DNA of 64,000 bases from an uncultured Alphaproteobacteria bacterium (GTDB lineage: Bacteria; Pseudomonadota; Alphaproteobacteria; RF32; CAG-239). Positions 7,964-15,175 of this stretch are shown here, one piece after another (within the stretch, counting starts at the first letter, position 1; each line of letters opens with the position of its first letter). The notes under the pieces are model-generated. The model saw nothing but the letters and a program-made list of their open reading frames with translations. It was not told the origin of the DNA and did no database searches. Location: assembly GCA_934277545.1 (NCBI GenBank), contig CAKQUG010000004.1, positions 62,001 through 126,000 on the forward strand, written 5' to 3'. Position numbers and translations under genes: made by a program.

Positions 7964-7993
7964 TTGACTTTTTGTGAATTTTGTCCATAATAA
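7964..7993 (+). promoter_or_regulatory. Promoter of the 361-aa orphan gene
   Basis: TTGACT at 7964-7969 and ATAATA/TAATAA at 7987-7993, with 17-18 bases between. An A/T-only leader of about 35 bases follows. Confidence 0.5.
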
Positions 7994-8032
7994 TAAGGTA
8001 TTAACTAAATTATTAACTAAATTTTATATATT

Positions 8033-9118
8033 ATGGCAAATTTTGATTATTCTGAGTTTTCGTGGGATGATGCTGAACAAGGTAAACTTATCCCTGAGCA
8101 AATTTTGAAACTTGTGACCCATGTGTGCAAAGCAAAAGATGCTCAGCAGGCAGAGCAGCTGTTGGTAGAGCAATTCTCACACATGCCGGATGAAAAAATG
8201 TTGAATTATATTAACTTAAATCCGGTCAAGCTGCTGGGAGTCGCTATTCATTCACGCCAAGAAATTCCATACGGTGCTGAATTGGAACAGCTCATTTTGG
8301 ACAGCGAATACACCTATATGATGGACCATGCGCTTAGTGCTGAGGCTGAACAAAAGTTGGTGGCTATGAGTTCCGGTTATGGTGAGTGCAAGCGTGATGA
8401 TTACGGCGAGCCGCTGGAATCTAAATGCCGTAAACTGTCGTATTATGTCGGTAGGTTCAGTAGTATTCGGCTTTTGCGTTTGTTGCTGAAACAGGCTGAA
8501 AATGCTGAAAATCCGGCTAAGGAAAAACTTTGGGCGCTGGAAAGAGCTATGCATTATTTACCGGATAACGTGGTAGCTCAAAAGCTGTTGCCGGATGTTG
8601 ATTTGCAGTTGGATATTTTGGAGCTTCAAAATAAAAAAGTCAGCAAATGGCTGCTTAGTAAATTTACGTTCAAAAACTATCCGGCACCGGAAATTATTCA
8701 GCAGCTTATTAAAACAGACAGTGTGGATTTGCTGCGCTTTTTAATGGCATTCAGTACGGTCGGTACGGAAATGCCTGAAGTTTGCAAAGCTTATCCGCAG
8801 CTGAAAACTGAAGTGTTTTTGGCAGAACTGACACGTTTGGCTGCGTTTTTTGTCGGTATTACGACAATTTCGTACGTTGTCGGTGATATTATTGAGGGAA
8901 AAAATACCGCCGGTATTTTTAGGTATATTGAGAACTATACGGGACATAAATTGACAGATACAATGGAGGCAATCTGTGTGCGTCTGTATTTGGCGGTAGA
9001 TGTCAAAAAGGCGCGGAAAAAATGCTATTATGATGCTTTGAATTTTTGCAAAGCTCACAGCAATGTGGTAGAAATAGCCTTTTTTGAGAGTATGCTTCAT
9101 CGTATTGAAGATTTCTAG
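8033..9118 (+). CDS. Hypothetical protein, helical, 361 aa
   Basis: No family is recognised. The protein is soluble and helix-rich, with Leu-rich segments and no signal peptide or clear membrane segment; one mildly hydrophobic stretch lies near residue 280 (AAFFVGITTISYVVG). The repeated helical style could fit a HEAT/TPR-like fold. The ATG has no Shine-Dalgarno sequence and follows an A/T-rich leader (ACTAAATTATTAACTAAA), as in eight other accessory genes here. It has its own promoter and its own terminator at 9125-9160, so it is a single-gene unit, set between the two copies of the duplicated module. Confidence 0.75.
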   Translation: MANFDYSEFSWDDAEQGKLIPEQILKLVTHVCKAKDAQQAEQLLVEQFSHMPDEKMLNYINLNPVKLLGVAIHSRQEIPYGAELEQLILDSEYTYMMDHALSAEAEQKLVAMSSGYGECKRDDYGEPLESKCRKLSYYVGRFSSIRLLRLLLKQAENAENPAKEKLWALERAMHYLPDNVVAQKLLPDVDLQLDILELQNKKVSKWLLSKFTFKNYPAPEIIQQLIKTDSVDLLRFLMAFSTVGTEMPEVCKAYPQLKTEVFLAELTRLAAFFVGITTISYVVGDIIEGKNTAGIFRYIENYTGHKLTDTMEAICVRLYLAVDVKKARKKCYYDALNFCKAHSNVVEIAFFESMLHRIEDF

Positions 9119-9124
9119 CTAAAC

Positions 9125-9160
9125 AAAAAAGTCTGATGTTTTGTAACATCAGGCTTTTTT
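9125..9160 (+). terminator. Terminator after the 361-aa orphan
   Basis: A 16-pair stem with one G-U (9125-9140 with 9145-9160), TTGT loop; the arm ends in a T-run. Confidence 0.85.
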
Positions 9161-9168
9161 GTTTGACA

Positions 9169-9267
9169 ATGCACGGCAATGTTTATGTTAGGCCGCAAAT
9201 CGGAGCTAAGTCAATTTCTATTTTGGAAGAATGTTTAAGAAAAATTGATTATAAACTCAAAGATTAA
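9169..9267 (+). pseudogene. Remnant of the alpha-CTD-like ORF (copy B)
   Basis: A 32-codon frame whose residues from position 4 (NVYVRPQIGAKSISILEECL) nearly repeat the C-terminus of the ORF at 6982-7206. The N-terminal part of the domain is absent: the similarity begins a few bases after a terminator. It is best read as a fragment carried along by the module duplication, not a working gene. Confidence 0.6.
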
Positions 9268-9349
9268 CCAACTGAGTAACAACACAAAAAAAGTCTCGTT
9301 ATAATTAGATAACGGGATTTTTTTTGTAAGATGTGCTAAAATAAAAATA

Positions 9350-9378
9350 TTGACAAAAGAAGGTTGAAAAGCTAATAT
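9350..9378 (+). promoter_or_regulatory. Promoter of lipoprotein gene, copy B
   Basis: TTGACA at 9350-9355 and TAATAT at 9373-9378, 17 bases apart, kept from copy A although the spacer has changed. Confidence 0.65.
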
Positions 9379-9421
9379 ATATTTCTAAAGTTTATTATTT
9401 TGTTTAATTAAATTGTTGCGT

Positions 9422-9781
9422 ATGAGAAAGATTATTATCGTGATGTTAATCATTTTAGGATTTGCATCATGTTCAGGAAATATTTTGCATCAAGATGGTG
9501 AAGTTTATACCGTTGAAGATGTGACAGCTACTTCAACTGACATGACTTTCAAGTTTGAAGGTGTGACCGAGCCTCAAACATTTTCTGTTGAGGCTTGTCA
9601 AGACAGTGAAAACTATCCGGCTTACAAAAAAGGCGACGTGGTGGAGTTTGAAAATTTTCGTCTTAGCCATGTGCATTCTCAGAATGTTTGGAATATTATT
9701 GTTCCTTTGTGGGTTGGCTTTATCGTTGTTTGTATAGGTGGTTTTATTTTGTATCTTGGACGTTTAGCGATGGATAGTTAA
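9422..9781 (+). CDS. Small putative lipoprotein with C-terminal membrane helix, copy B
   Basis: A 119-aa paralog of the gene at 7359-7721. It starts MRKIIIVMLIILGFASC (lipobox FASC), has the related middle motif VEDVTATSTDMTFKFEGV, and ends with a membrane helix (IIVPLWVGFIVVCIGGFILYL). There is no Shine-Dalgarno sequence; the leader TTAATTAAATTGTTGCGT is nearly the same as in copy A. TTG codons at 9413 and 9416 are in frame, but the ATG matches the paralog. Function unknown. The faster change of the coding part compared with the leader suggests selection for diversity or relaxed constraint. Confidence 0.7.
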   Translation: MRKIIIVMLIILGFASCSGNILHQDGEVYTVEDVTATSTDMTFKFEGVTEPQTFSVEACQDSENYPAYKKGDVVEFENFRLSHVHSQNVWNIIVPLWVGFIVVCIGGFILYLGRLAMDS

Positions 9782-9796
9782 TTTTTTGCATAGCAT

Positions 9797-9829
9797 AAAA
9801 AGGGGTGTTGGAAAAATGCTCCTTTTTTT
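9797..9829 (+). terminator. Terminator after lipoprotein copy B
   Basis: AAAAAGG at 9797-9803 pairs with CCTTTTT at 9821-9827; the matching hairpin in copy A is longer. Confidence 0.65.
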
Positions 9830-9843
9830 GTTTTAAAAAGGTG

Positions 9844-9872
9844 TTGACAAGCGGGGATTTTTTAAGTATAAA
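9844..9872 (+). promoter_or_regulatory. Strong promoter of the ffh-rpsP-rimM-trmD-rplS operon
   Basis: TTGACA at 9844-9849 and TATAAA at 9867-9872, exactly 17 bases apart. The predicted start near 9879 gives a leader of about 128 bases before ffh. Confidence 0.75.
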
Positions 9873-9976
9873 CAAAGCAAATTTAGTGAATTTTTACCAA
9901 AAGAGTCGTAAAAAATTCAAGCTCCGAGGAGTCCGTCAGCCAGCGAGGTTTCGCACACTGACGTAAATTTGTTTGT
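9872..9976 (+). ncRNA. Structured leader or repeat element upstream of ffh
   Basis: The leader can fold into a closed structure. Bases 9878-9885 pair with 9964-9971 (8 pairs), with a possible 5-pair extension. Inside are hairpin 9888-9897/9908-9918 and hairpin 9935-9939/9958-9962, the latter with an inner GCGA/TCGC stem. No known riboswitch or SRP RNA motif is recognised. It could be a cis-regulatory RNA for ffh or a palindromic repeat that inserted here. Confidence 0.35.
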
Positions 9977-10006
9977 ATTAACAAGGTGATAAAGGTAAAA
10001 ACAGAA

Positions 10007-11389
10007 ATGTTTGAAAATTTGACCGACAAGCTGAGCCAGGCTTTTTCTAAGATAACCTCCAGAGGAGTGCTGTCGGAAAAAGATATTGACGATGCTATGC
10101 GTGAAATTCGCGTGGCGTTGCTTGAAGCCGATGTTTCGTTGCCGGTAGTTAAAGAATTTATTGCCAAAGTTAAAGAACAAGCCTTGGGCGAAAAGGTGGT
10201 TAAATCTGTGCAGCCGGGGCAAATGGTTGTTAAAATCGTGCATGACGAACTGGTTAAACTGCTGGGCGACGGTGATGAAAGTCTGAACTTTAACGCACCG
10301 GCTCCGGTTTGTTTTTTGATGGTTGGTCTGCAAGGTTCGGGTAAAACTACCACAACTGCTAAAATTGCCGCTAAGCTGAAAAAAAATAAACGTGTTTTAT
10401 TGGCTTCATTGGACGTATACCGTCCGGCCGCTCAAGAGCAATTAGCTCAGCTCGGTAAACAAATCAGTGTTGATGTTTTGCCGATTGTTGCCGGCGAAAA
10501 GCCGCTTGAAATTACCAAGCGCGCGTTGGCTGAGGCTAAAAAAGGCGTATACGATTTACTGATTTTGGATACGGCAGGTCGTTTGCAGATTGATGAAGTT
10601 TTAATGAATGAAGTTGCAGAAGTTAAAAAGCTGGCGCAGCCGGTTGAAACTTTGTTGGTTGCCGATGCTTTAATCGGTCAGGAAGCCTGCAATGTGGCTA
10701 AAGAATTTAACGACAAAATTGGTATTACCGGTTTGGTTTTGACCCGTATAGACGGTTCGTCCCGCGCCGGTGCCGCTCTTTCTATGAAAATGATTTCCGG
10801 CGCGCCGGTAAAGTTTTTGGGAACGGGCGAAAAAATTGATGAATTTGAAGAGTTTCATGCTGACCGCATAGCCGGACGTATTTTGGGGCAGGGCGACGTG
10901 GTTTCTTTGGTGGAAAAAGCCATTGAAAACGTGGATAAAGCCGAAGCCGAAAAAATGGCCGGAAAAATGCTGAAAGGTTCGTTTGATTTGAACGATATGC
11001 TGGAGCAAATGCGGCAGATAAAAAAATTGGGCAGTATCGGCAGCATTATCGGTATGCTTCCGGGGTTGTCTAAATATAAATCTCAGATTGAAGAGTCCGG
11101 CATGTGCGACAATCTGATGAAAAAACAGGAAGCAATCATTTTGTCGATGACAAAAAAAGAACGCTTGAATCCTGATTTGATAAAAGCATCTCGCAAGAGA
11201 AGAATCGCACAGGGCGCCGGAGTAACTGTTCATGATGTGAATGTTTTGCTCAAATCATACGAGCAAATGTCCGGCATGATGAAAAAAATGGGCAAGTTCG
11301 GCTCTTTGTCGGCGATGTCTAAATTGTTTAAGGGAAATCCGATGGGCGGCATGCCGTTTGGCGGGTTTAACAAAAAGTTTCCGTTTTAA
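10007..11389 (+). CDS. ffh: Signal recognition particle protein Ffh
   Basis: Ffh binds signal sequences and SRP RNA and, with FtsY, delivers nascent membrane proteins to the translocon. The 460-aa product has an N-domain (1-90), a GTPase G-domain with GLQGSGKTTTTAKIA near 108-122, DTAGR near 190 and TRIDGSSRAGAAL near 250, and a Met-rich M-domain (SIIGMLPG near 345; MSGMMKKMGKFG and NPMGGMPFGG at the end). ATG 10007 is chosen, with AAAGGT upstream; the frame opens at GTG 9986 but that adds non-family residues. First gene of the ribosomal-protein/tRNA-modification operon. Confidence 0.96.
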   Translation: MFENLTDKLSQAFSKITSRGVLSEKDIDDAMREIRVALLEADVSLPVVKEFIAKVKEQALGEKVVKSVQPGQMVVKIVHDELVKLLGDGDESLNFNAPAPVCFLMVGLQGSGKTTTTAKIAAKLKKNKRVLLASLDVYRPAAQEQLAQLGKQISVDVLPIVAGEKPLEITKRALAEAKKGVYDLLILDTAGRLQIDEVLMNEVAEVKKLAQPVETLLVADALIGQEACNVAKEFNDKIGITGLVLTRIDGSSRAGAALSMKMISGAPVKFLGTGEKIDEFEEFHADRIAGRILGQGDVVSLVEKAIENVDKAEAEKMAGKMLKGSFDLNDMLEQMRQIKKLGSIGSIIGMLPGLSKYKSQIEESGMCDNLMKKQEAIILSMTKKERLNPDLIKASRKRRIAQGAGVTVHDVNVLLKSYEQMSGMMKKMGKFGSLSAMSKLFKGNPMGGMPFGGFNKKFPF

Positions 11390-11430
11390 GCGGAAGTTAT
11401 GTTTTGTAACAAAGAAAGGAAATTTATAAA

Positions 11431-11802
11431 ATGTCAGTACGTATCAGACTCTCTCGCAGTGGTTCTAAAAAACGTCCTTATTACCGTATCGTTGCAGCTG
11501 ATCAAAGAGCTCCTCGTGATGGTAGATTTATTGAAAAATTGGGTTCTTACAATCCGTTGTTGCCTCAAGACCATGAAGCAAGATTGGTTGTAGACAAAGA
11601 AAAAGTTGCCGCTTGGTTGGCAAAAGGCGCTCAGCCGACAGAAAGATTGCAAAAATTGTTTGCAAACTTGGGTTTGTGCGAAGCTCCGAAAATTGTTCCA
11701 CAGCCTAAAAAATCTGCTCCAAAAGCAAAAGCTGTTGAAAGAATGAAAGAAAAAGAAGCTAAAGCTGCCGCTGCTGCCGAAGCTGCTTCTTCCGCTGAAT
11801 AA
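11431..11802 (+). CDS. rpsP: 30S ribosomal protein bS16
   Basis: The 123-aa protein starts MSVRIRLSRSGSKKRPYYRI, the clear bS16 signature, with DGRFIEKLGSYNP around residues 27-39. The core is about 85 aa. The C-terminal extension, rich in Lys, Ala and Glu (KAKAVERMKEKEAKAAAAAE), is common in alphaproteobacteria. AAAGGAAA lies before the ATG. It is 41 bases downstream of ffh and in the same operon. Confidence 0.96.
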   Translation: MSVRIRLSRSGSKKRPYYRIVAADQRAPRDGRFIEKLGSYNPLLPQDHEARLVVDKEKVAAWLAKGAQPTERLQKLFANLGLCEAPKIVPQPKKSAPKAKAVERMKEKEAKAAAAAEAASSAE

Positions 11803-11856
11803 TTTTCAGCAATGTAACAATTAGGTAGTTATTTTGAGCCTTAGATTGGAACTTTG

Positions 11857-12405
11857 ATGACTGAAAAACGCGTATGTCTTGGAAAAATTGTTGCCGCACA
11901 TGGTTTGCGCGGCGAGGTGAAAGTTCACAGCTACACCGATAATCCGGCTGATATTGATAAATATGGCTTGGTAGAAGATAAAGAGGCTGCGCATAAATTC
12001 AAAATCAAAGCAGTTGGTCCGCACAAAGAGGTTATGCGCCTGAAAATTGAAGGCGTAAACGACCGCAACGCCGCCGAAGCCTTGATTGGCACCGAATTAT
12101 ATGTCAATCGCGATGTTTTGCCGCAGTTGCCGGAAGAAGAATATTATTTAAGCGATATCATCGGCTTAAAAGTATATCTCAACTCTTTGGATAAAGAAAT
12201 TGGCACGGTTGCGCGTTTTAGCAACTTTGGCGCCGGCGAGATAATTGAAATAAAATTGCCGCATCGCAAAGAAACTGAAATGCTGCCGTTTACCAAGCAG
12301 TATGTGCCGACTATCAATCTGGAAGAAGGTTATATTATTGTTTCGTCTGCAACTATGATTTTTGCTGATGATGACAGCGAGGAAAAAAATGGCGCTGAAT
12401 GTTAA
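11857..12405 (+). CDS. rimM: Ribosome maturation factor RimM
   Basis: RimM binds ribosomal protein uS19 and helps 30S head assembly. The 182-aa product begins CLGKIVAAHGLRGEVKVHS, the family N-terminus, and has a C-terminal PRC-barrel part (YYLSDIIGLKVYL; FSNFGAGEIIEIKLP). ATG 11857 is preferred over the adjacent TTG 11854; GGA lies eight bases upstream. The C-terminus overlaps the trmD start by 17 bases, which suggests coupled translation. Confidence 0.94.
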   Translation: MTEKRVCLGKIVAAHGLRGEVKVHSYTDNPADIDKYGLVEDKEAAHKFKIKAVGPHKEVMRLKIEGVNDRNAAEALIGTELYVNRDVLPQLPEEEYYLSDIIGLKVYLNSLDKEIGTVARFSNFGAGEIIEIKLPHRKETEMLPFTKQYVPTINLEEGYIIVSSATMIFADDDSEEKNGAEC

Positions 12406-13066
12406 AATTCTGACCATTTTCCCGGAAATTTTCCCCGGTTTTTTAGGTGCTTCCTTAACCGGACGTGCTTTAAAAGACGGAATTTGGAACATGGAAGCTG
12501 TCAACATTCGCGATTATGCATTTGATAAGCATGGTTCGGTTGATGACACTCCATGCGGCGGCGGTGCCGGAATGATTATGCGTCCAGATGTGTTGGGCAA
12601 TGCGATTGACCACAACTATAAAGGGGGTAAAATCATTTATATGAGTCCGAGAGGGCAGGTGCTGACGCAGCAAAAAGTGCATGAATTGAGCAAAGAAGAT
12701 AATTTGACGATTATCTGCGGTCGGTTTGAAGGAATTGACGAGCGGGTTTTAGAAGAATACAATATCGAAGAACTCAGCATCGGCGATTATATTTTGACCG
12801 GCGGAGAGCAGGCGGCAATGATAATGCTTGACGCGGTTGTTCGGCTTTTGCCGAATGTGTTGGGTAACGCGGCGTCCACCGAAAACGAAAGTTTTGAAAA
12901 CGGTTTGCTGGAATATCCGCAGTATACCCGCCCCATAGAATGGAAAAACCGCAAAGTACCGGAAGTTCTCTTGAGCGGTCATCACGAAAACGTGGCTAAA
13001 TGGCAAAAAGAGAAGGCTCTGCAAATAACTAAAGAAAGACGTCCGGATCTGTTAGAAAATACTTGA
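12389..13066 (+). CDS. trmD: tRNA (guanine-37-N1)-methyltransferase TrmD
   Basis: TrmD makes m1G37 in tRNAs and so prevents frameshifting. The 225-aa protein is a SPOUT enzyme with the knot motifs YMSPRGQVLTQQKVHEL, IICGRFEGIDERVLE and ELSIGDYILTGGEQAAM, plus the N-terminal GGGAGMIMRPDV. ATG 12389 directly follows GAGGAAAAAA inside the end of rimM. The open frame extends upstream to 12362 but lacks a ribosome binding site there. Confidence 0.96.
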   Translation: MALNVKILTIFPEIFPGFLGASLTGRALKDGIWNMEAVNIRDYAFDKHGSVDDTPCGGGAGMIMRPDVLGNAIDHNYKGGKIIYMSPRGQVLTQQKVHELSKEDNLTIICGRFEGIDERVLEEYNIEELSIGDYILTGGEQAAMIMLDAVVRLLPNVLGNAASTENESFENGLLEYPQYTRPIEWKNRKVPEVLLSGHHENVAKWQKEKALQITKERRPDLLENT

Positions 13067-13121
13067 TTTTAGACAGATTTGGGTTTATAAGGTAACAAAT
13101 TAACAAATAAAGGTAAAACTA

Positions 13122-13511
13122 ATGAACATTCTTGAAAATATTGAAAAAGAGCAAATTGAAAAGCTCATGGAAGGCAAAAATATGCCGACATTTAAGCCGG
13201 GTGATACTTTGCGCGTTCATACAAAAGTAAAAGAAGGCGACCGCGAACGTATCCAAGTTTATGAAGGTGTTTGCATTGCTCGTAAAAACGACGGTTTGAA
13301 CTCTTCTTTCACAGTTAGAAAAATTTCTTTCGGTGAAGGTGTTGAACGTGTATTCCCGTTGTATTCTCCAAACGTAGCTAAAATTGAAGTATCTCGTATC
13401 GGTAAAGTTCGCCGTGCAAAATTGTACTTCTTGCGTGCTTTGCGTGGCCGTTCTGCTCGTATTGCCGACGATTTGTCAGTATCTGTTAAAGACGCTAACG
13501 CCGGTAAATAA
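13122..13511 (+). CDS. rplS: 50S ribosomal protein bL19
   Basis: The 129-aa product shows the bL19 features: FKPGDTLRVHTKVKEGDRER, VYEGVCIARKNDGLNSSFTV (in parts), ERVFPLYSPNVAKIEV and AKLYFLRALRGRSARI. It closes the ffh-rpsP-rimM-trmD operon, 55 bases after trmD, with a strong terminator just downstream. Confidence 0.96.
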   Translation: MNILENIEKEQIEKLMEGKNMPTFKPGDTLRVHTKVKEGDRERIQVYEGVCIARKNDGLNSSFTVRKISFGEGVERVFPLYSPNVAKIEVSRIGKVRRAKLYFLRALRGRSARIADDLSVSVKDANAGK

Positions 13512-13531
13512 TTTTTTACGGTAAAATGCAT

Positions 13532-13571
13532 AAAAACCTCCTGAAGTTGTTTTTGCTTCAGGAGGTTTTTT
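13532..13571 (+). terminator. Strong bidirectional terminator after rplS
   Basis: A 15-pair stem including the flanking A and T runs (13532-13546 with 13556-13570) around a nine-base loop. It can also end the minus-strand pilin transcript. Confidence 0.9.
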
Positions 13572-13584
13572 ATAATGCTTTATA

Positions 13585-14196
13585 TTAAAAAGCCAAAGAT
13601 ATTGCACATCGGGCAGCATCTTTGTTGCACGAGTTGCATATTGTATCAATTTCATTAAGAGATAAGTCTTTAAGGCATTTTTTATTATTTTGACAATAGT
13701 AGTCTCCAAATAATGCAACACCATTTTTAGAACTAAACAAATTCCCGAATTTTAAAACTGAATGCAGAGGAATTACAAGTTTTCTATAAATATCAGTGCA
13801 TAATTTTGCTGAAAAATTAGGGGATATCGTTAGGTTATCATCATTTTTTGTGTATCCGCCCAAAGCAATATCAAATACTATCAAGTCCGAAAAATTATAT
13901 AAATTGTTTCTGTTTATATATAGTTGCAAATGGTTTCCTTGTCCATCTGAAAACCACTGTGTATTCATTTTTTTCCAATTATGTGGTACTAAATTTGCAT
14001 TTTTAGCAAAATCGACTAATCCGATGGCCTCTGATTTTTTTAACGATTGCTCATACTCTATCAAGCTATGAATTAAAAATGTATAATCATTAACAGTTTT
14101 GTTGATTTTAAATTGTTCCATAGCTTTTGAGTAACCGGCGATTCCGCCGACAGATAATACGCCTATGATAGCCAAAACGCCCAGCATTTCAATCAT
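13585..14196 (-). CDS. Type IV pilin/pseudopilin-like protein, N-terminal leader out of frame
   Basis: The intact frame gives 203 aa beginning MIEMLGVLAIIGVLSVGGIAGYSKAM, the hydrophobic helix of type IV pilins and pseudopilins. In frame just upstream are codons for GDVGRS, so the prepilin site is G|RSMIE with Glu at +5. A globular domain follows, with paired Cys near the C-terminus (CQNNKKC; CNSC). Between codon SMIE and an in-frame TGA at 14400-14398 there is no ATG, GTG or TTG. The only start with a ribosome binding site (GAGGAAAGAAAG before ATG 14401) is in another frame because of a (CT)8 tract. With 6, 9 or 12 CT units the frames join. As read, the gene is off or phase-variable, unless the tract length is a sequencing error. 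Confidence 0.75.
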   Translation of the reverse strand: MIEMLGVLAIIGVLSVGGIAGYSKAMEQFKINKTVNDYTFLIHSLIEYEQSLKKSEAIGLVDFAKNANLVPHNWKKMNTQWFSDGQGNHLQLYINRNNLYNFSDLIVFDIALGGYTKNDDNLTISPNFSAKLCTDIYRKLVIPLHSVLKFGNLFSSKNGVALFGDYYCQNNKKCLKDLSLNEIDTICNSCNKDAARCAISLAF

Positions 14197-14401
14197 ACTC
14201 CTGCCAACATCGCCTTGTCTATCGTCATTGCGAGCAAGGGGCGAGGTTGTATAATGACGCCCGAAAAGGCGAGGAAATAATTTGTTGATTTTATAGTAAA
14301 ACTCCGCAAAATCCTCTGTAGCGGCGAAAAAAGTGCTTCTAATTAGAGATATAGGATTTGCAGAGAGAGAGAGAGAGACCTTTGAATAGCTTATTTTTCA
14401 T
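14197..14401 (-). other. Leader-coding part of the pilin gene, interrupted by a dinucleotide tract
   Basis: From ATG 14401 the frame reads MKNKLFKGLSLSLCKSYISN and then stops. In the pilin frame the same DNA encodes, after the tract, ANPISLIRSTFFAATEDFAE and, further on, FGRHYTTSPLARNDDRQGDV up to GRSM. If translated through, the leader would be about 69 aa, much longer than usual prepilin leaders. Part of it is encoded by a repeat-like sequence (RNDDR region, 14221-14260). Confidence 0.6.
14362..14377. repeat. (AG)8 / (CT)8 simple sequence repeat
   Basis: Eight AG units on the plus strand, eight CT units in the pilin mRNA sense, 24 bases downstream of the pilin start codon. The number of units sets the frame of the pilin. 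The related copy near 34.96 kb has an interrupted tract. Confidence 0.95.
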
Positions 14402-14436
14402 CTTTCTTTCCTCATTTTTAGTTAGTTAATACGATT

Positions 14437-14465
14437 ATTTTAAGCATACTAATCGTGTATGTCAA
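14437..14465 (-). promoter_or_regulatory. Pilin promoter
   Basis: On the minus strand TTGACA (14465-14460), 17 bases, TAAAAT (14442-14437). The same -35 box, spacer core (ATTAGTATGCT) and Shine-Dalgarno region recur at 35.06 and 39.07 kb. The -35 box overlaps the stop codon of the sirtuin gene. Confidence 0.75.
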
Positions 14466-15175
14466 ACACATTCAGACAGTAATTCATCTGTAAACTTAGG
14501 CAAAGTGGTTCCGGCCAGCCCGACTATATGACGGTCAAACAGATAGTTGTTAGATGTTGTTTCCAGATTAAATTCGCAAGTATCCGCACCACACATCTTT
14601 GCAATCTGCACAAATCCGGCTGCAGGATAAACAACGCCGGAAGTACCGACGGACATAAATAAATCGCAAGTCTTCAAAAGTTTGTCGACTTTATCCATAT
14701 AGAGCAAGTTTTCACCGAAAAATACAATATTCGGCTTTAACATACCGTTGACGCCGCAATGCTCGCAGGTTTCGTCGGCATGCACATCGCCCCAAGTTTC
14801 AAAAATATGCCCGCAGTTCAGACAGACAATTTGGTTGATTTGCCCGTGAATGTGATAAATATTTTTATTGCCGGCTTTTTCATGCAGTGTATCGACATTT
14901 TGCGTTACTACATTGATTTGTGCCGGATAGTTTTGCTGCAACTTGGTAATTGCCAAATGAGCAGCGTTTGGTTTGGCTTTATAAAGCTCTGGGCGTAGCT
15001 CGTTATAAAAATCATGCACATATTCCGGGTTGCGTTCAAACGCTTCTATAGTTGCTACGTCTTCAACCCGATGTTTGTTCCATAACCCGTTTTCGGCACG
15101 AAATGTCGAAAGTCCGGATTCCGCCGAAATTCCGGCACCGGTCAAAATCAGAATATTTTTATATTGTTTAGCCAT
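14462..15175 (-). CDS. cobB: NAD-dependent protein deacylase, sirtuin (CobB-like)
   Basis: Sirtuins remove acyl groups from lysine with NAD. The 237-aa protein has LTGAGISAESGLSTFR (NAD-binding, residues 10-26), TQNVDTLHEKAG, catalytic HIHG, a four-Cys zinc site (CLNC and CEHC), and SVGTSGVVYPAAGF. It resembles bacterial CobB closely around GLWNKHRVEDVATIEAF and PNAAHLA. The Tyr-x-x-Arg pair linked to desuccinylase activity reads YNELR here, so that Arg is shifted by one. Its start overlaps the end of murG by 8 bases, so the two are probably cotranscribed. Its stop overlaps the downstream pilin promoter. Confidence 0.92.
   Translation of the reverse strand: MAKQYKNILILTGAGISAESGLSTFRAENGLWNKHRVEDVATIEAFERNPEYVHDFYNELRPELYKAKPNAAHLAITKLQQNYPAQINVVTQNVDTLHEKAGNKNIYHIHGQINQIVCLNCGHIFETWGDVHADETCEHCGVNGMLKPNIVFFGENLLYMDKVDKLLKTCDLFMSVGTSGVVYPAAGFVQIAKMCGADTCEFNLETTSNNYLFDRHIVGLAGTTLPKFTDELLSECV

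Larger units (their letters stand above)
7722..8032. other. Intergenic region between lipoprotein copy A and the 361-aa orphan
   Basis: It contains the terminator at 7758-7791, the minus-strand short ORF at 7795-7893, the inverted repeat arms at 7812-7824 and 7927-7939, and the promoter at 7964-7993. Nothing else is recognised. Confidence 0.7.
9175..9845 (+). repeat. Duplicated module, copy B
   Basis: Diverged copy of 7115-7806 with the same order of parts. Its right border coincides with the -35 box of the ffh promoter at 9844. Confidence 0.75.

Noticed and set aside
9872..9976. 4.5S SRP RNA upstream of ffh
   Set aside because: The conserved SRP RNA core with its GNRA tetraloop and asymmetric loop is not present, although the position next to ffh made it tempting.
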